From assembly GCA_963402885.1 (NCBI GenBank), contig OY727096.1, positions 22,115,820 through 22,179,819 of the forward strand: DNA of 64,000 nucleotides, in the 5' to 3' direction. Each line of letters starts with the position of its first letter. The first letter of the stretch is position 1. Positions 15,001 through 24,861 of this stretch are shown here, piece after piece. A model generated the notes under the pieces. The model was not told the DNA's origin. It made no database searches and was given only the letters and a program-made list of their open reading frames with translations. The translations under genes were made by a program, and so were the position numbers. The DNA comes from Antedon bifida. Taxonomy: Eukaryota > Echinodermata > Crinoidea > Comatulida > Antedonidae.

Positions 15001-17285
15001 TTATATTGTTGAGAGGTGGATTTAAAAAGTGGGCGCTGATATGCCAGATACAATCAATAGTCACACGGCATAGTGATCACATGTTTATTATGACAGAAGA
15101 TACAAGTTCATTATTTGAACAAAAGTACCAATATCGATTGTGTATTGTTAATGATTCCTCGATATAGCAGGACACGATATCGAGTTTTCATGATGTTTTG
15201 GACAAAAAAACATTTAGTGTTCTTTTTGGTCACACGCGGTATACCTGCAACAATTGAATCTACGCCGGTATCCGAGATGTGATTTCATTGTGTCACACTG
15301 TTTACAGTCAATATTTGCACTTCAACAATTACAGCAACGACCGCAAATACTTCAGTCTTTTTTCATTAATAATAATGATGACCGCGGTATTTTAACATAA
15401 ATCGCACGTTTTTAGTATACTATTGCTAAGTCAGTGTATTGTATACAGCGGGTTATATTCACCACCATCTCTTTTGTTATTCCCATTATAGTATTATACA
15501 GAAGACACAAGATGGGTCAGTGTGGTTTTATTGGGATTTTGGTAGCAGCAATATCTAAGGTTTCTTAGGATCTGAATATCCTGTATTCCATTATTACAAT
15601 GCATTTAAATCCATGACCTTCGTGTGTATTCATTCCCAAAATATGTAAACTACTTGTTATATTCACGTAATAAGAAGACTAATTTGTACCATAAGAAGTC
15701 AAGATTTGGGGGAACGAGCAGGCCTAGTAAATGTAATGTAAATATTGATCCATGGACCTAATTTATAGGTCCATGATATTACAATGGCAACGAGGAGAAA
15801 ATCTATTAAGAAAATAATACGTGCTGCTCGACAAATTGAAAACAAGCGGGTATAAACTCGGGAATATTAGAACAAATACAAATTGTTTCTTATTCCATCA
15901 AGTGCATATTCATGTAGACCTGGATGAAATAATTTATTATTTTTTTTAAACAATTTTCTAAGCCGTATGTTGCATTCATAATGAGATGATATAATCAGAG
16001 GCCACTGTAACCATAGAGATATTACTAAAGATGCAATTAGCCGATTCAATGATAAAATACAATACCAGTGAATGTTAGACTTTACATAATCAAACGAATT
16101 TTATTCATAACAAACATATTGTGTTTGGTAAACGTGATCCTTCTATTCTCAGTTTGAATGTAGGCTTACCTTAGTCTAAAACCAACATAAACCTGCTGTA
16201 CATTATCTTCACAATTTATAGAAAAGGAATAAGAAGCAGACACAATCACAATTTCTATCATTAAAACGTACCGGAAATTGTTAATGTGTTTGTTTCTTAA
16301 TATAAAAATATCAATTGTTACATTTTAATGTGTCATTTATTTGTTTTCAGACAAAATTTATATCAGAATAACAGTTGTATACAGTATAATAGAAATCAAT
16401 CTTATTGTAATGACCAATTTTGTTTATAAAACACAATTTTCGTGATTTGGAAATTACCTATATATAAATTTTTTATTCATGAGATTTCCTCCTTTTCTGG
16501 GTTATTTTAAAATGTTTTATTTTTACTATTCACTTTCACAAATTTTACCTGGTGATTGTTGTACATGTTTTACAGTCGATTATATGAGACGATGGCATTT
16601 AAAATGGTATTAAAATCTACTGATCAAAGCGATTGTTAAATAATTTGGATTGTTAGAATCTGTTGTCTAACAATGCCACTATACATAACACAATTCATTA
16701 GTGCTCTCACACCAACAATGGGTATTATTTAATCGTTTCTCGCCTGTTGTGCAACATTAATAGAAGAATATAATACCAAATGAAAATTACACAGTTTGGC
16801 TACATCTAGATTGGAGATAAGAATTAGGTAAAGAATTTAAAGGTAAACAGGGATAGGCTATGGAAGAGGGATGAAAAAGGTGTCATTATTAACAGTATAT
16901 CAAAAGGCCTCCAGAGGTCTACTATACATATTTTTCCGTTTGTTTGTATATATTTTTAGATGGTTTTACAGAAGCATAAGAATACTGTAAAATTGGGTGA
17001 AATCAATAATAAAATTAGTGTCAATTTAATGCATGTTTGAACTTTAAAAATCGAATTTTAAGAAATGTATTAGATCTGAACATTGATATTGACTAAGAAA
17101 CAATGAGATACTGAATGACAGGATACAAGTGCCTATCATCCTTGTGATGAATCTCAAATTAAAACTGTCAAAATGGCTGAATACAATCAACAGGAGGAAG
17201 ATGGTACCAATTACTTACCGTCTTCTTGCGTTAACGTTGATGTAATACTTAAAAATAAAATGAGAATTGTATACAACTGTTCCAT
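1..17285 (-). CDS. Giant secreted CUB/EGF-repeat protein with 8-cysteine EGF modules (5' part; 3' part off window)
   Basis: Thirty-four coding exons can be placed with GT/AG borders, encoding about 1,430 residues. Domain order is signal peptide (17219-17285), EGF-like (14719-14853), CUB (14089-14469), then 31 EGF-type modules each in its own exon, the last one cut by the window edge. All internal introns are phase 1. The repeats keep the normal EGF cysteines and the GY/F-type turn, but add one Cys five residues before C4 and one Cys in place of the usual Gly three residues after C5. No transmembrane segment, other enzyme domain or C-terminus is visible, so the protein may be secreted or anchored. 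EGF and CUB domains usually mediate extracellular binding; the ligand is unknown. The head resembles that of the large gene at 24689-60276, suggesting paralogy. I do not recognise a named family. Confidence 0.85.
113..275. repeat. Tandem duplication, about 85 bp unit
   Basis: AGCCAATCAG followed by ACTGCTTCTCTGTTATTACA and CAACTCATAAAATACAGAC occurs again with few changes about 85 bp later, in the intron next to the exon at 319-441. Confidence 0.8.
319..13325 (-). CDS. Array of 29 complete 8-cysteine EGF modules (gene 1)
   Basis: Exon coordinates: 13206-13325, 12668-12790, 11063-11185, 10427-10543, 9844-9966, 9436-9558, 8930-9052, 8546-8665, 8289-8405, 8031-8153, 7752-7874, 7455-7571, 6877-6999, 6482-6604, 6022-6144, 5529-5645, 4998-5120, 4534-4656, 4234-4356, 4010-4132, 3254-3382, 3000-3116, 2710-2832, 2415-2537, 2065-2187, 1675-1797, 1251-1373, 851-973, 319-441. 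Each is 117-129 bp and phase 1 at both ends. The shared pattern is C-x4-C-x(4-5)-C-x(4-9)-C-x4-C-x-C-x2-C-x5-C, for example NPCLNGGTC, then [10 protein letters not shown], then VGCYTGTIC. All 29 keep eight cysteines. The C2-C3 spacing is normally five, but four in 9844-9966. None has the DxDEC calcium-binding start common in the other giant gene. Confidence 0.88.
3531..3690. mobile_element. Inverted-repeat element, GGACACCCC family
   Basis: Left arm TTTAGGACACCCCTATTTAG, right arm CCCCTTAAAAGGGGTTCTTT. Related text occurs near 9708-9830, 24175-24260 and 61503-61790. Confidence 0.45.
3733..3961 (+). mobile_element. Probable tRNA-derived SINE with poly-A tail
   Basis: Contains a box B-like GGGTTCAAGTCCTG near 3748 and ends after CAATAAATATGGTACC in a run of about 20 A (3940-3960). 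A clear box A is not seen, so the 5' part may be truncated. Confidence 0.5.
4830..4945. mobile_element. MITE copy, AAGCTCTGTCTACAC family
   Basis: Both terminal inverted repeats are present but diverged at the right end (ATAGGGCTT). The inner text is the family's CCCATATATG and TCATGCTACTACCCTATTTGG. Confidence 0.8.
5275..5462 (-). mobile_element. Probable tRNA-derived SINE with conserved central domain
   Basis: On the minus strand a tRNA-like head (CCTAAGTGCGTTAGGCTACT, then GTAGGTTCAAATCC) is followed by GGGCAAGACACTTTACTTAC and CCCAGATGTACAAATGGGTA, a central block known from widespread SINE families of marine invertebrates, then an ATT repeat tail. The named superfamily is from memory and unverified. 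Confidence 0.6.
9708..9830. mobile_element. Diverged copy of the GGACACCCC family
   Basis: AGTGGAACCCCTGTTTTTGG at left, then TGGACACCTTTATAATGGGA; the right arm AAAAGACCCCTATGTTCT is recognisable. Confidence 0.4.
10289..10401. mobile_element. MITE copy, left end lost
   Basis: Inner text with GCCCAAATATGGTAGTGAT and the right inverted repeat (TTTGATAGTGTAGACAGAACTT) are kept; the left inverted repeat is missing. Confidence 0.75.
10750..10935 (+). mobile_element. Retroposon-like 3' end
   Basis: T-rich segment followed by GTTAGAGCTACCC and AAGTTGAATAAAAGCTGTGA. It looks like the 3' end of a retroposon; the family is unknown. Confidence 0.35.
12253..12606. mobile_element. MITE copy split by an inserted retroposon end
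   Basis: Full left repeat (AAGCTCTGTCTACACTATCA) and right repeat (TGATAGTGTAGACAGAGCTT). About 190 bp of unrelated sequence (12339-12530) interrupts it between GGTAGTAAT and TGACATCATCATG, where other copies are continuous. Confidence 0.8.
12339..12530 (+). mobile_element. Retroposon 3' end inside a MITE
   Basis: A T-rich segment ending TTGAAACCTGAATAAAATAAAAT, typical of the 3' end of a non-LTR or SINE-type element. It sits inside the MITE at 12253-12606, so it arrived later. Confidence 0.5.
13596..13715 (-). CDS. First array EGF module of gene 1, seven cysteines
   Basis: The first array module after the CUB. It keeps the Cys in TSCFLGERC but lacks the partner before C4: the segment reads [14 protein letters not shown], one residue shorter than its neighbours and with no Cys between C3 and C4. 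This leaves one unpaired Cys in the module, unless it bonds elsewhere. It also has an N-glycosylation sequon (NST) near the lost position. Confidence 0.8.
14089..14469 (-). CDS. CUB domain exon of gene 1
   Basis: A single 381 bp exon encodes a 127-residue CUB domain. Diagnostic pieces are SPNYPNPYP near the start, DELYIGTG in the middle and [16 protein letters not shown] at the end, with an early Cys pair and phase 1 borders. CUB domains are beta-sandwich binding modules of extracellular proteins. The later part of this domain ([11 protein letters not shown], then TDRN and GWQLRWTAG) matches the pattern of the CUB at 58171-58509 ([23 protein letters not shown]). Confidence 0.9.
14719..14853 (-). 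CDS. EGF-like exon of gene 1 (six cysteines)
   Basis: A 45-residue module with six cysteines: after the first two Cys come ICYERPGG, then NYACECF and FPCN. It lacks the two extra cysteines of the later array and has no clear calcium-binding motif. It sits directly after the signal peptide, the same position as the single EGF exon at 59714-59830 in the other giant gene. Confidence 0.75.
15743..15787. repeat. Short palindromic repeat GGACCTAA...TTTATAGGTCC
   Basis: CCATGGACCTAATTTATAGG followed by TCCATGATATTACAATG. Related palindromes occur at 17928-17980 and 60668-60698. Confidence 0.6.
17219..17285 (-). CDS. First coding exon: signal peptide of gene 1
   Basis: The exon begins at an ATG at 17285-17283 and encodes Met-Glu-Gln followed by a hydrophobic stretch (about residues 4-17, rich in Ile, Leu and Phe) and a polar Thr-Gln-Glu-Asp end. 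It stops at a GTAAGT donor in phase 1. This is a normal secretory signal peptide. The start was chosen because it gives a complete signal peptide and joins in frame to the EGF-like exon 2.4 kb downstream. The long intron between them holds no exon I can support. Confidence 0.75.
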
Positions 17286-17927
17286 TGTGCTGACTGATGA
17301 CACCAATTGTCTGTTACTCAGTGTTATATCATAATTCCAGTTTCGAAAAACAGAGTAAATCCTTAAAAATGACATATATTATATTCCAGTTATTCGATCG
17401 CAGTGCAAAATGTCTTATTTTTTTCACCATAAAACGTTGATTTCTTAAACAAAACGTCTATAAACTCGCTGTAAGATGTCCAATGTTGTTTGTTGTGTGC
17501 ACTCGATTGATTTTGAAATGGTTTCGGATTGTATTAGAGCAAGTGGTGACTAGTTCCTATTCATATTTAAATAAATACCTATTATATCGCCCACTATTGA
17601 GCCGTGTCTACCCAAGCGTTTGGGTTCGCACTATGACAATAGGCGTATTAATAATCAAAAGATGTACGCATCAATGAGTTAATCAACCACTGGCGGCGCT
17701 GTGTTAAAACTAGAAGCAGACGACGAAGGCAATGTATTCTGTAACCTATTTGTACTAATTGATTCTTTTATTTCAGACTATTTCACTATATTCCCCATGA
17801 CTAGACATAAATTATGTGTCAAATATGTAGAATACATATCAATAAAACAAAAAAAATCGTCTGTAAAAAGCATACAGAAAGTTCAAACACCACACATCAT
17901 TGATGAGTTGATAATTAGTGCTGTTAT

Positions 17928-17980
17928 CATGGACCTATAAATTAAACTAATTTAATTTATAGGTCAATGGTATTGTAATG
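17928..17980. repeat. Short palindromic repeat, second copy
   Basis: CATGGACCTATAAATTA, a short spacer, then TAATTTATAGGTCAATGG and TATTGTAATG, an inverted pair related to 15743-15787. Confidence 0.6.
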
Positions 17981-19276
17981 TAAATCAAACATTTTTACCA
18001 GAGAAGAGTAAAATGTGTGATTAGTGAAATTTCACTCTTCCCTGATTTTACAAATAATATAAGGTGACTAGACTAATTAAATATAATTTAATTATAGTCT
18101 ATAACATGCTATTCAAACTTTGAATTGTCATTTAAATATAAATTAAACAGTGCTGTTAGATTTTATAAATCAAATGTACTGTATGTATGTGAATTGTAAA
18201 AATGTACTACAAAGTGTCATGATATAAATAAATGTTGGAAGTTTGGTACTGTATTATTATGACATTGCATTATTTAAATGGGAGATGATATAAATTATTT
18301 TTTAAATGATGTAACACGTTGGGTGTCTTTCCAAAATGTGTAATACGTAAATGTTTTTATTAATTGGAAAACAGAACAGGATGTCAACTACTAGCACTAT
18401 GGAGTAATTCGTTAAACCAGGTTAAACTAATTTCTCTATTATAGCATAATGCTTACTTTACAAAAGGATTAACAATTGTCAACCTCTGTGCCTCTACGCA
18501 ATGTCACTGATTAATCTACAAGTTCGAGGGAGCTTTTAATTATTTAAATTCAAACGAAAAGGTATGCCTTTTGTAGATGGTTAATATCTAACCAAACCAT
18601 GGGAGGTATTTTCAATATTATATACCGAATTCTATTATTAGATATAAAAAACTGACTCACTCCATTACGTGTGATCAATTCATTCGAAACGTAAACATAG
18701 AATAGATACAATTGGCATTCCATGCGGAATTTGGTTCAATGATAATCATTTCTCTATTCTTTCTTGTAATTATATTCAAATATCTGATAAAGTATTTGTA
18801 TTACTTGATTTTCACTTTAGATTGACGTCGTTGTATTTAACAATTTGATGATCTCATAACCATTTATTCCTGTTTACTCTATTTCTTTTTTCTATGAATT
18901 CATTTCTTCCTTTACATGTGAGATTTACTCATCTTCCATTTCATTATATCATATTGTTACATCATTTTAATTTTTAAAACCTCTTTCTCTGTAACCGATT
19001 GCTGTTGTTTTTTCTTTAATTACTTTATTTTTGTTATTACAAGCGACCATGCACAATTAAATATCAGTAAATATATATAATACAATCCACTATTAGACTA
19101 AATTTTTTTTTAAAGAGAAAGAAAACAAATTCATTTAGTTTATTATAGTTTCGATTCTGAATATTTCGATTATCATATTTAACTGAAAATGACGAGACAA
19201 AGTGGTATCATGTTGCTAATAATATCTAAGAATGTTTTTTTCTTCAATGTTATATATAGCCTCTGATCTTTTATTA

Positions 19277-19460
19277 CTGTATTTATTTTGGAAATACCAA
19301 TTCATAAGTTTAAGTGTGCATCAAAGATACTATAAATAGAATCTCACAGAAAGACATGTATTTATTTTCGAAATACCAATCACAAGTTCAAGTGTGCATC
19401 AAAGATACTAACACAAACTCAGAAAGAAAGGTATTTATTTTCACATCTTTCACACTTGAG
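19277..19460. repeat. Tandem duplication, about 80-90 bp unit
   Basis: GTATTTATTTTGGAAATACCA and AAGTGTGCATCAAAGATACT occur twice, with a third partial copy of GTATTTATTTTC at 19431. Intergenic. Confidence 0.75.
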
Positions 19461-20226
19461 TTTATGGTATAACAACCCTATGTGAATTTGTCTTTATTAG
19501 ACAGCCCTTTTACAATAGATCAGATGACATCATAATCACAATACAGTGAGATTACCATAAAAGTGCTTTTGGAATGCATCGTGTGTTTGTACAAATTGTT
19601 TACGTTAGGTGGAGTGTAAAGCAGGGAATACCTATATAATCCCCGGTGCCGAATCATTCAGATACGTCACAAAGGGCCTTCGGGTGCTAACGTACTTTTT
19701 GAAAGCAACTCGTGTGAAACATTAGGAAATAAGAAAGCAAAAGACTTGCCTTTGAAAGCTTGAACAATGGGATTTAGCGCCAATTGTATTGACGTTTTTG
19801 GTAGTCTGACTATATTAATTATTTGGTATTTTGCAAACAAACTCATCAACTAGCAGTACTATACAGTACTGATCACTAAACATTATCACACAAAATAATT
19901 AAATAATAATCGAAATAAAAGGAAATATGCACAGTGACACTTTCATGTCATATTCACTCCTTACCTCAGCGAATGGGACATCTTTTTTTTTTGTGATTTT
20001 GTGATAATAAATATTTTTGCAGACTTTTCTATTAAGTTCATCTATTTTGTAAATTCTAACTTTTGTATTGTATAGTTACTGGCCTACTATTACTGTAATT
20101 CAAAGATTCGCTCTATTGATTAAAACGAAATATTCATTTATACCGGATAGATTAATTTGGAATTTTTTTCTATTTTATCATAAAATAGAAAAAAATCCAC
20201 TTTTAATCTACAAATTATTCCCTATT

Positions 20227-20527
20227 CTATTGTTGCTTCACTTTATTATTCTTATCCTTATTTGAAACAGTTCGTTTATTGCAGCAGCACAGCAAAAACA
20301 ACTTCCGTATAATGTAAATAAAAAGAAACACACAGGTTAAAACAAACAACAAAACATCTAACAGAAAGTATTGTAATGTATTCAATTGAAACGCAGCTGA
20401 GCGTAAGTACTCGCCACCGAACTTCATCACATGCTCAATCCAGAACACTGCGCGGTCGATAGGGGGCAGCAGGATGTCATGAAAGTCTTGCTGAACTTCA
20501 GACCACCAAATCACTTGTTCCTTTAAC
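20227..20527 (-). CDS. UGT-like last exon: membrane anchor and tail
   Basis: It encodes the conserved linker (IDRAVFWIEHVMK, then LRSAAFQLNTLQYFLLDV), a hydrophobic helix and a long polar tail after three cysteines, rich in Lys and Asn, with a TAG stop at 20227-20229. This matches the type I membrane anchor of ER-resident UGTs, though the tail is longer than the usual short dilysine tail. Confidence 0.85.
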
Positions 20528-22822
20528 CTGCAAACATCAAACGTAAAAATTAATCTTAAAAATCACTATTTGTTTTTCTTACACCACGTTACTAACCTGT
20601 CTAAACCTAATATTATTATTCTTCCGGTTCATTCATTATTACAATAATAGAGAAAACATAAACAAAGATGAAAAGGTTCTCAGAAAAACTCAAATTATAC
20701 TATAGGCCTATTTATCTATAAATTATCTGAGAATGTTTACCATAAACTAATTATACTTACGTTGCATTATGCAAAGCTTGATTTAAAGCATTCTTTATTG
20801 CATTGTGAGTTAGGCTTTGTATATGCAACATTTGTGCAATTTCTTTGGCTTCAAGACGAACAGCAACCTCATATTCGTCAGCAAATAAAGGTATGACAAC
20901 ACTAGGTACAGCGTGGTAGATTGACATGTAAGCCAAGTCAATGTTGCCATGATTAACGAATACATTTACGCTATCTTGACCTAAAGATAAAAGAAATACG
21001 TTGAAAATACAAATTAAGGTTGATTAGCATATCATGTTGATGTACACTTTTATAGTAACCGTACACTAGCAAATTTCAGTTTTTAATTTGAGCAAACTTG
21101 AGCAAAAACTTTTACCAGTGTAGACAAGTTTACACATTATTTTCGGCTAACTGCAGAAAACTCTTTTGCAGACATTAAACCTTGTCTAAACTAGGAAACG
21201 TTTGTGGAGGAAATATGTTTATGCCATATAGCCTACACCTTGCTAAACTAACCAATTAACAATCTTTGCTTTTAAAACAATAAATATTATTTACAGACCA
21301 AACTTTTGTATTGTACATTACATTGGAAATTATACCCTAGTCTACAACATACACACTGAAAATAAATCGGCGAACTACCTAAAACATCATTTAATTTGTC
21401 CACATGAATAACTGTAACGTTTTCATTGGCTGCAACCATCTTTGGAACATCCCCATTGTCAACCCAAACTACTTTCTGTGGAACCGATGTCAACGCCTTC
21501 CATAATAACTCAAGATTCTCTGGTTTTGAGGAAGAAAACTTGGAGTGTATTGAAGCTACGATAACACCATTCTGTCCTGATGATTGCAGAAACAATTCTA
21601 AGTCCTTAAATCATAAAGAAAACTCACAATATGAAAAGTAAATCGTAATAAGTACAAGCACCATTTTACGAAAAATATAACTACCAGTAACTTAATAATT
21701 TAACGATTGCAAGTTTTTATCAGATACATTTCAGAATTCGATATTCTCGTGGATTATAATCTATCGAATAAAAGAGCTTCTAAAATGTAGACTAGACCTA
21801 TTCATTTAGAATGAACTTAAGGCCTATCAATTTAATTATGGTTCTTAACAACAGCTGAAGATGATATGATAAATTCTATGATAAAACAATTTCTTCAGAA
21901 TTACCTTGTCAAGCTTTGACGAATTTCTAGCCGATATACCACCCACATATATAACATTCTGCATATACGGTCTTGGAAATTCCACGGTTAAATCAGTATT
22001 TAACAGAAGTAAATCAGCTTTTCCAATGATATCAAAAGCTTTCTCGTTCGTTAATATATTATAGTTGTCTTTTAATCTATCATACGCTCCAAACATCCAG
22101 AAATCGTAAACGATTACGGAGTGAAGGTATAAGAGAACGTTTTGAATACGCTGCCAACGGTCCATACGGTTAGTGAATCCAGACAGAAACTCCGGAACCA
22201 CTGACAGAACATTCGGGACGTAGTACCAACGGAAATGTCTGGTGCCCAGAGGTCCTTTACTCGCAAAATTTACAAAGGTTACATTGATATATCTTGCTAT
22301 AATTGAACAACAAGGTGATGATACGTCACAGAAGACCTTGTTAAAATGAGATCTTATGAGGCTCTTTATTAATATTTCATCTCCAAGAATTAAGCTACAT
22401 TCTTTGAGATAAGCATCTTGATCAGAGTGTCTGAACCAATACCAGGCAATGTTAATCAGTTTTGGTAGTACGCAATCGTTAGAGCCTTCTGCAAGAGATA
22501 TCCTATCAGTTGTACAACTTGACACATTTGTTGTAGACTCATATGAAATAATGTTGAAATTTCGATCCAAGTCATCGTTAGGTAAGTTCTTATGACTTAA
22601 GATACTGACGTTGTGTCCTCTTTCGACAAGACTCTTGCCAACTGCAGTGAGTAAACCAATATGGCTTGCATCATGAAGATCTGGTACAACCAGTATATTC
22701 TGGGGTTCCATAGGAGAAAAATCTTCGATAACTTTAGAAGCTGAATGGTGTATGGTCAGAACCAAAAAGAACAGATATACGCACCCATTGAATAAACAAC
22801 GATGGTAATATAGTAGAGCCAT
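20227..22822 (-). CDS. UDP-glucuronosyltransferase-like membrane protein
   Basis: Four exons (21905-22822, 21379-21604, 20761-20980, 20227-20527) encode 554 residues, near the family's usual 530. The N-terminus is a signal peptide, then ILVVPDLHDASHIG, which keeps the His of the UGT catalytic region, and SLVERGHNVSIL. Further family marks are SGFTNRMDRWQRIQNVLLYL, DLELFLQSSGQNGVIV, IDRAVFWIEHVMK and a C-terminal membrane helix with a basic tail. UGTs transfer a sugar from UDP-sugar to small lipophilic molecules in the ER lumen. The donor-binding motif is altered: the family's FVTHGG...E...DQ region reads FVNHGNIDLAYM, ending FADEY, and the WLPQNDLLGH region reads HVDKLNDVLG. The gene is open throughout, so it looks expressed, but donor binding is doubtful. 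It may be a divergent enzyme or a pseudo-enzyme. Confidence 0.85.
20761..21604 (-). CDS. UGT-like nucleotide-binding half (exons 2 and 3)
   Basis: Exon 2 (21379-21604) joins exon 1 in phase 0 at the Asp-Leu-Glu-Leu-Phe start and ends in phase 1 at DVLG. Exon 3 (20761-20980) continues GQDSVNVFVNHG and ends in phase 2. Together they form the Rossmann-like donor-binding half. The altered positions are the Trp and Gln of WLPQ, the second Gly of HGG, the Glu expected before IYH (Met here) and the Gln of DQ (Glu here). IYHAVPSVVIPLF is well kept. Confidence 0.85.
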
Positions 22823-23550
22823 TATATCTGTTTTCTAAAATCCCACAAGTATGTTGATGTTGACTACGTTATACCTTTATCACATAATACCTCTTGTTCT
22901 CTTGGTCTACTACAGAATTATCTTAGCTTTACCGTTGAAGCAAAACATGATAAATGTGTTTAAGTGCGGGTTGTATAACGGTACAATTATACCAGTGTAT
23001 TAATTAGCAAAGTTTTTTTTCAAATATCACATTACAGTTGGGTCATTTTGCTGGCATTTTCAGTGATATGACTATAAACATTTATTAAACGAATAATTCA
23101 ATCAACTGGAAACGCATCTCAACAGGGTTAATTATGAAGAAGATGGAACAAATCCCTATCATAGGCGTGAAGCATCGTTTTAAAGTCAATTAAGTTTTCA
23201 AGATGTTTGCTTTGGATTATTTGGATTTCATTTTCACGTTTTGTCAAACCACTAACAACGATTAATTACTAAAACTTTTATTTTATTCCATAAATCAACT
23301 TGGATAAAACTATTTTTTAATAACAACTGTAATAAATAGGTAAACTCTACATTCTCTATTTACAAATAACATTTCTTGTGATAAAATACCACATACCCAC
23401 AAGTGTATTCTATATACTGTATAATATATTTATTTATGTACACTGAATGAGGTAAATGTTTTGAGGTATCGATTTATGTAATGTTAAAAACAATAAATAA
23501 TGCCTTGGATACAACTATTGGAAAGTGGTGTGAATGATGTGAATTTCAAG

Positions 23551-23573
23551 TGTGTGTGTGTGTGTGTGTGTGT
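23551..23573. repeat. (TG)n microsatellite
   Basis: Eleven TG units in an intergenic region. Confidence 0.95.
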
Positions 23574-23744
23574 TTCCAAATACAAATAATGTGTCGTAAT
23601 TATATTTTTTATTTGTTAAATGAAATATCTAAAACATTTATGATTGTTTTTAGGATTATAATTTATAGATCTACTATTAGCTAATGATTTGTCATGCAGT
23701 TGAATTTTTGTTTTTGTTGTTTAGGGGTTGGTATTTGACAAGTT

Positions 23745-23865
23745 CTTTTACTTCTTTTTCTGATCCCTGAATCAGTTCTTATTTAATGTTACCATTTAAG
23801 TTATTGTAATTAATGTATGCTGCTTTTATTTCTTTTCTGTTTCAAATAAATGTTGTTGTTGTCAT
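23745..23865 (+). mobile_element. Retroposon-like 3' end
   Basis: Ends in CTGTTTCAAATAAATG followed by TTG repeats (TTGTTGTTG), a common form of non-LTR element tail. Confidence 0.35.
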
Positions 23866-24174
23866 TTTATAAATTTGATTGATAGTAAAAAATGAATGAA
23901 ATAATTATGTAAACTTACTTAATACTTACAAAAGAACAAAAAAATATTTCTTGTCTATGGTTCTTCTTAATAGAACCATTAGACAGTCATTTTCTATTAT
24001 TATTGCTCATATGTTATTGCTTGACTTACTGACTTTTTAAAAAATGCCTTTACACTGAGCAGTCATCTGACCGTTCCGTCTGGCCTGCTTTGGTAAGGTT
24101 ATGGATGAGATTCTTCCAAGATGAAATATCTTGCACAATTTATCTTAAATTAATGGCTTAGGAATTGCTTATTA

Positions 24175-24260
24175 AATCTTTAAGGGTGCACCTTCTGGAC
24201 ATACGTATGTCCTTGTAATAGGAGTGTCCTCTTAATATGGGTGTCCCAAAGGATGTGGTT
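24175..24260. mobile_element. Diverged partial copy of the GGACACCCC family
   Basis: Contains GGAGTGTCCTCTTAATATGG and GTGTCCCAAAGGATGTGGTT, similar to the right arms of the copies at 3531 and 61503. Confidence 0.35.
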
Positions 24261-24688
24261 CTAATGTATGTATTGCAATACTCTACACATAAATTAAGTG
24301 CATTCAAGTTAAAATATATAAAGAACGATAAAAGATACAAGTGAAATTACTGATATATATTGTAATATTACATTATGGATATTAGATTATAGATCTGTGG
24401 TTACACTATGTTAGATAAATTAAGTGATCAAAATATACAACAAATGCTTACTTCATAATAACTATACAGAAAATAGGCATAAATAAATAAACAGTTAATT
24501 CAAAATGTATTGCTTTGTGATCTAAGTAACAAGTAGGTTAACATAAATTGTGACTTTCGTGCAGAAATAATTATCTAACGTTAAAAATGTATTGCTAAAG
24601 TACATTTTACATATTATTATTGTGATTTTAGTATTGTGCAGCGGTTATTTGAAATGAGAAAATTAAGAATGTGTTTCTTAAAAACCGT

Positions 24689-24861
24689 TTAAACTTTTCC
24701 AAGTTCTTTTTTGTTGTTTCTCTGTAGTAAGTAGGTGAGTACGACTCCAAGTAGTAAGATTACAGAACCAAGTACACAAACAACTAAAATCCACTTGGCA
24801 TCCAACTCGGTATCAGATTCGTCTGTGAGGGCGTTATTTATACTGTGCACGTTGCTTACAT
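24689..24861 (-). CDS. Last exon of gene 3: transmembrane helix and short tail
   Basis: A juxtamembrane stretch rich in Asp, Glu and Asn is followed by a hydrophobic helix ([19 protein letters not shown]), then a basic ten-residue tail ending LGKV and a TAA stop at 24691-24689. The tail is too short for known cytoplasmic signalling domains. It joins the previous EGF exon in phase 1. Confidence 0.85.

Larger units (their letters stand above)
17286..20226. other. Intergenic region between gene 1 and the UGT-like gene
   Basis: About 2.9 kb upstream of the gene 1 start codon and downstream of the UGT-like stop codon. I see no supported gene. It holds a short palindromic repeat (17928-17980) and a tandem repeat near 19277-19460. 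The gene 1 promoter and 5' UTR should lie at the low end, but no core promoter element is convincing. Confidence 0.5.
22823..24688. other. Intergenic region between the UGT-like gene and gene 3
   Basis: About 1.9 kb with no supported gene. It contains a (TG)n microsatellite at 23551-23573, a retroposon-like 3' end near 23745-23865, a copy of the GGACACCCC inverted-repeat family near 24175-24260, and presumably the 3' UTR of the large EGF gene at its high end. Confidence 0.5.

Noticed and set aside
17483..17940. Two short plus-strand open frames upstream of gene 1
   Set aside because: No domain, no clear start context and ordinary AT-rich composition; chance open frames are expected at this length.
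19667..19849. Possible fragment of a rhodopsin-type receptor (LALNPIVQAFKGKSF)
   Set aside because: The TM7-like NPI motif is the only match; no other helices, start or splice sites were found, so the similarity may be chance.
21060..21200. Another inverted-repeat element (GTAGACAAGTTTACAC and TTGTCTAAACTAGG)
   Set aside because: The ends are too diverged and no second copy was found in the window, so I did not list it as an element.
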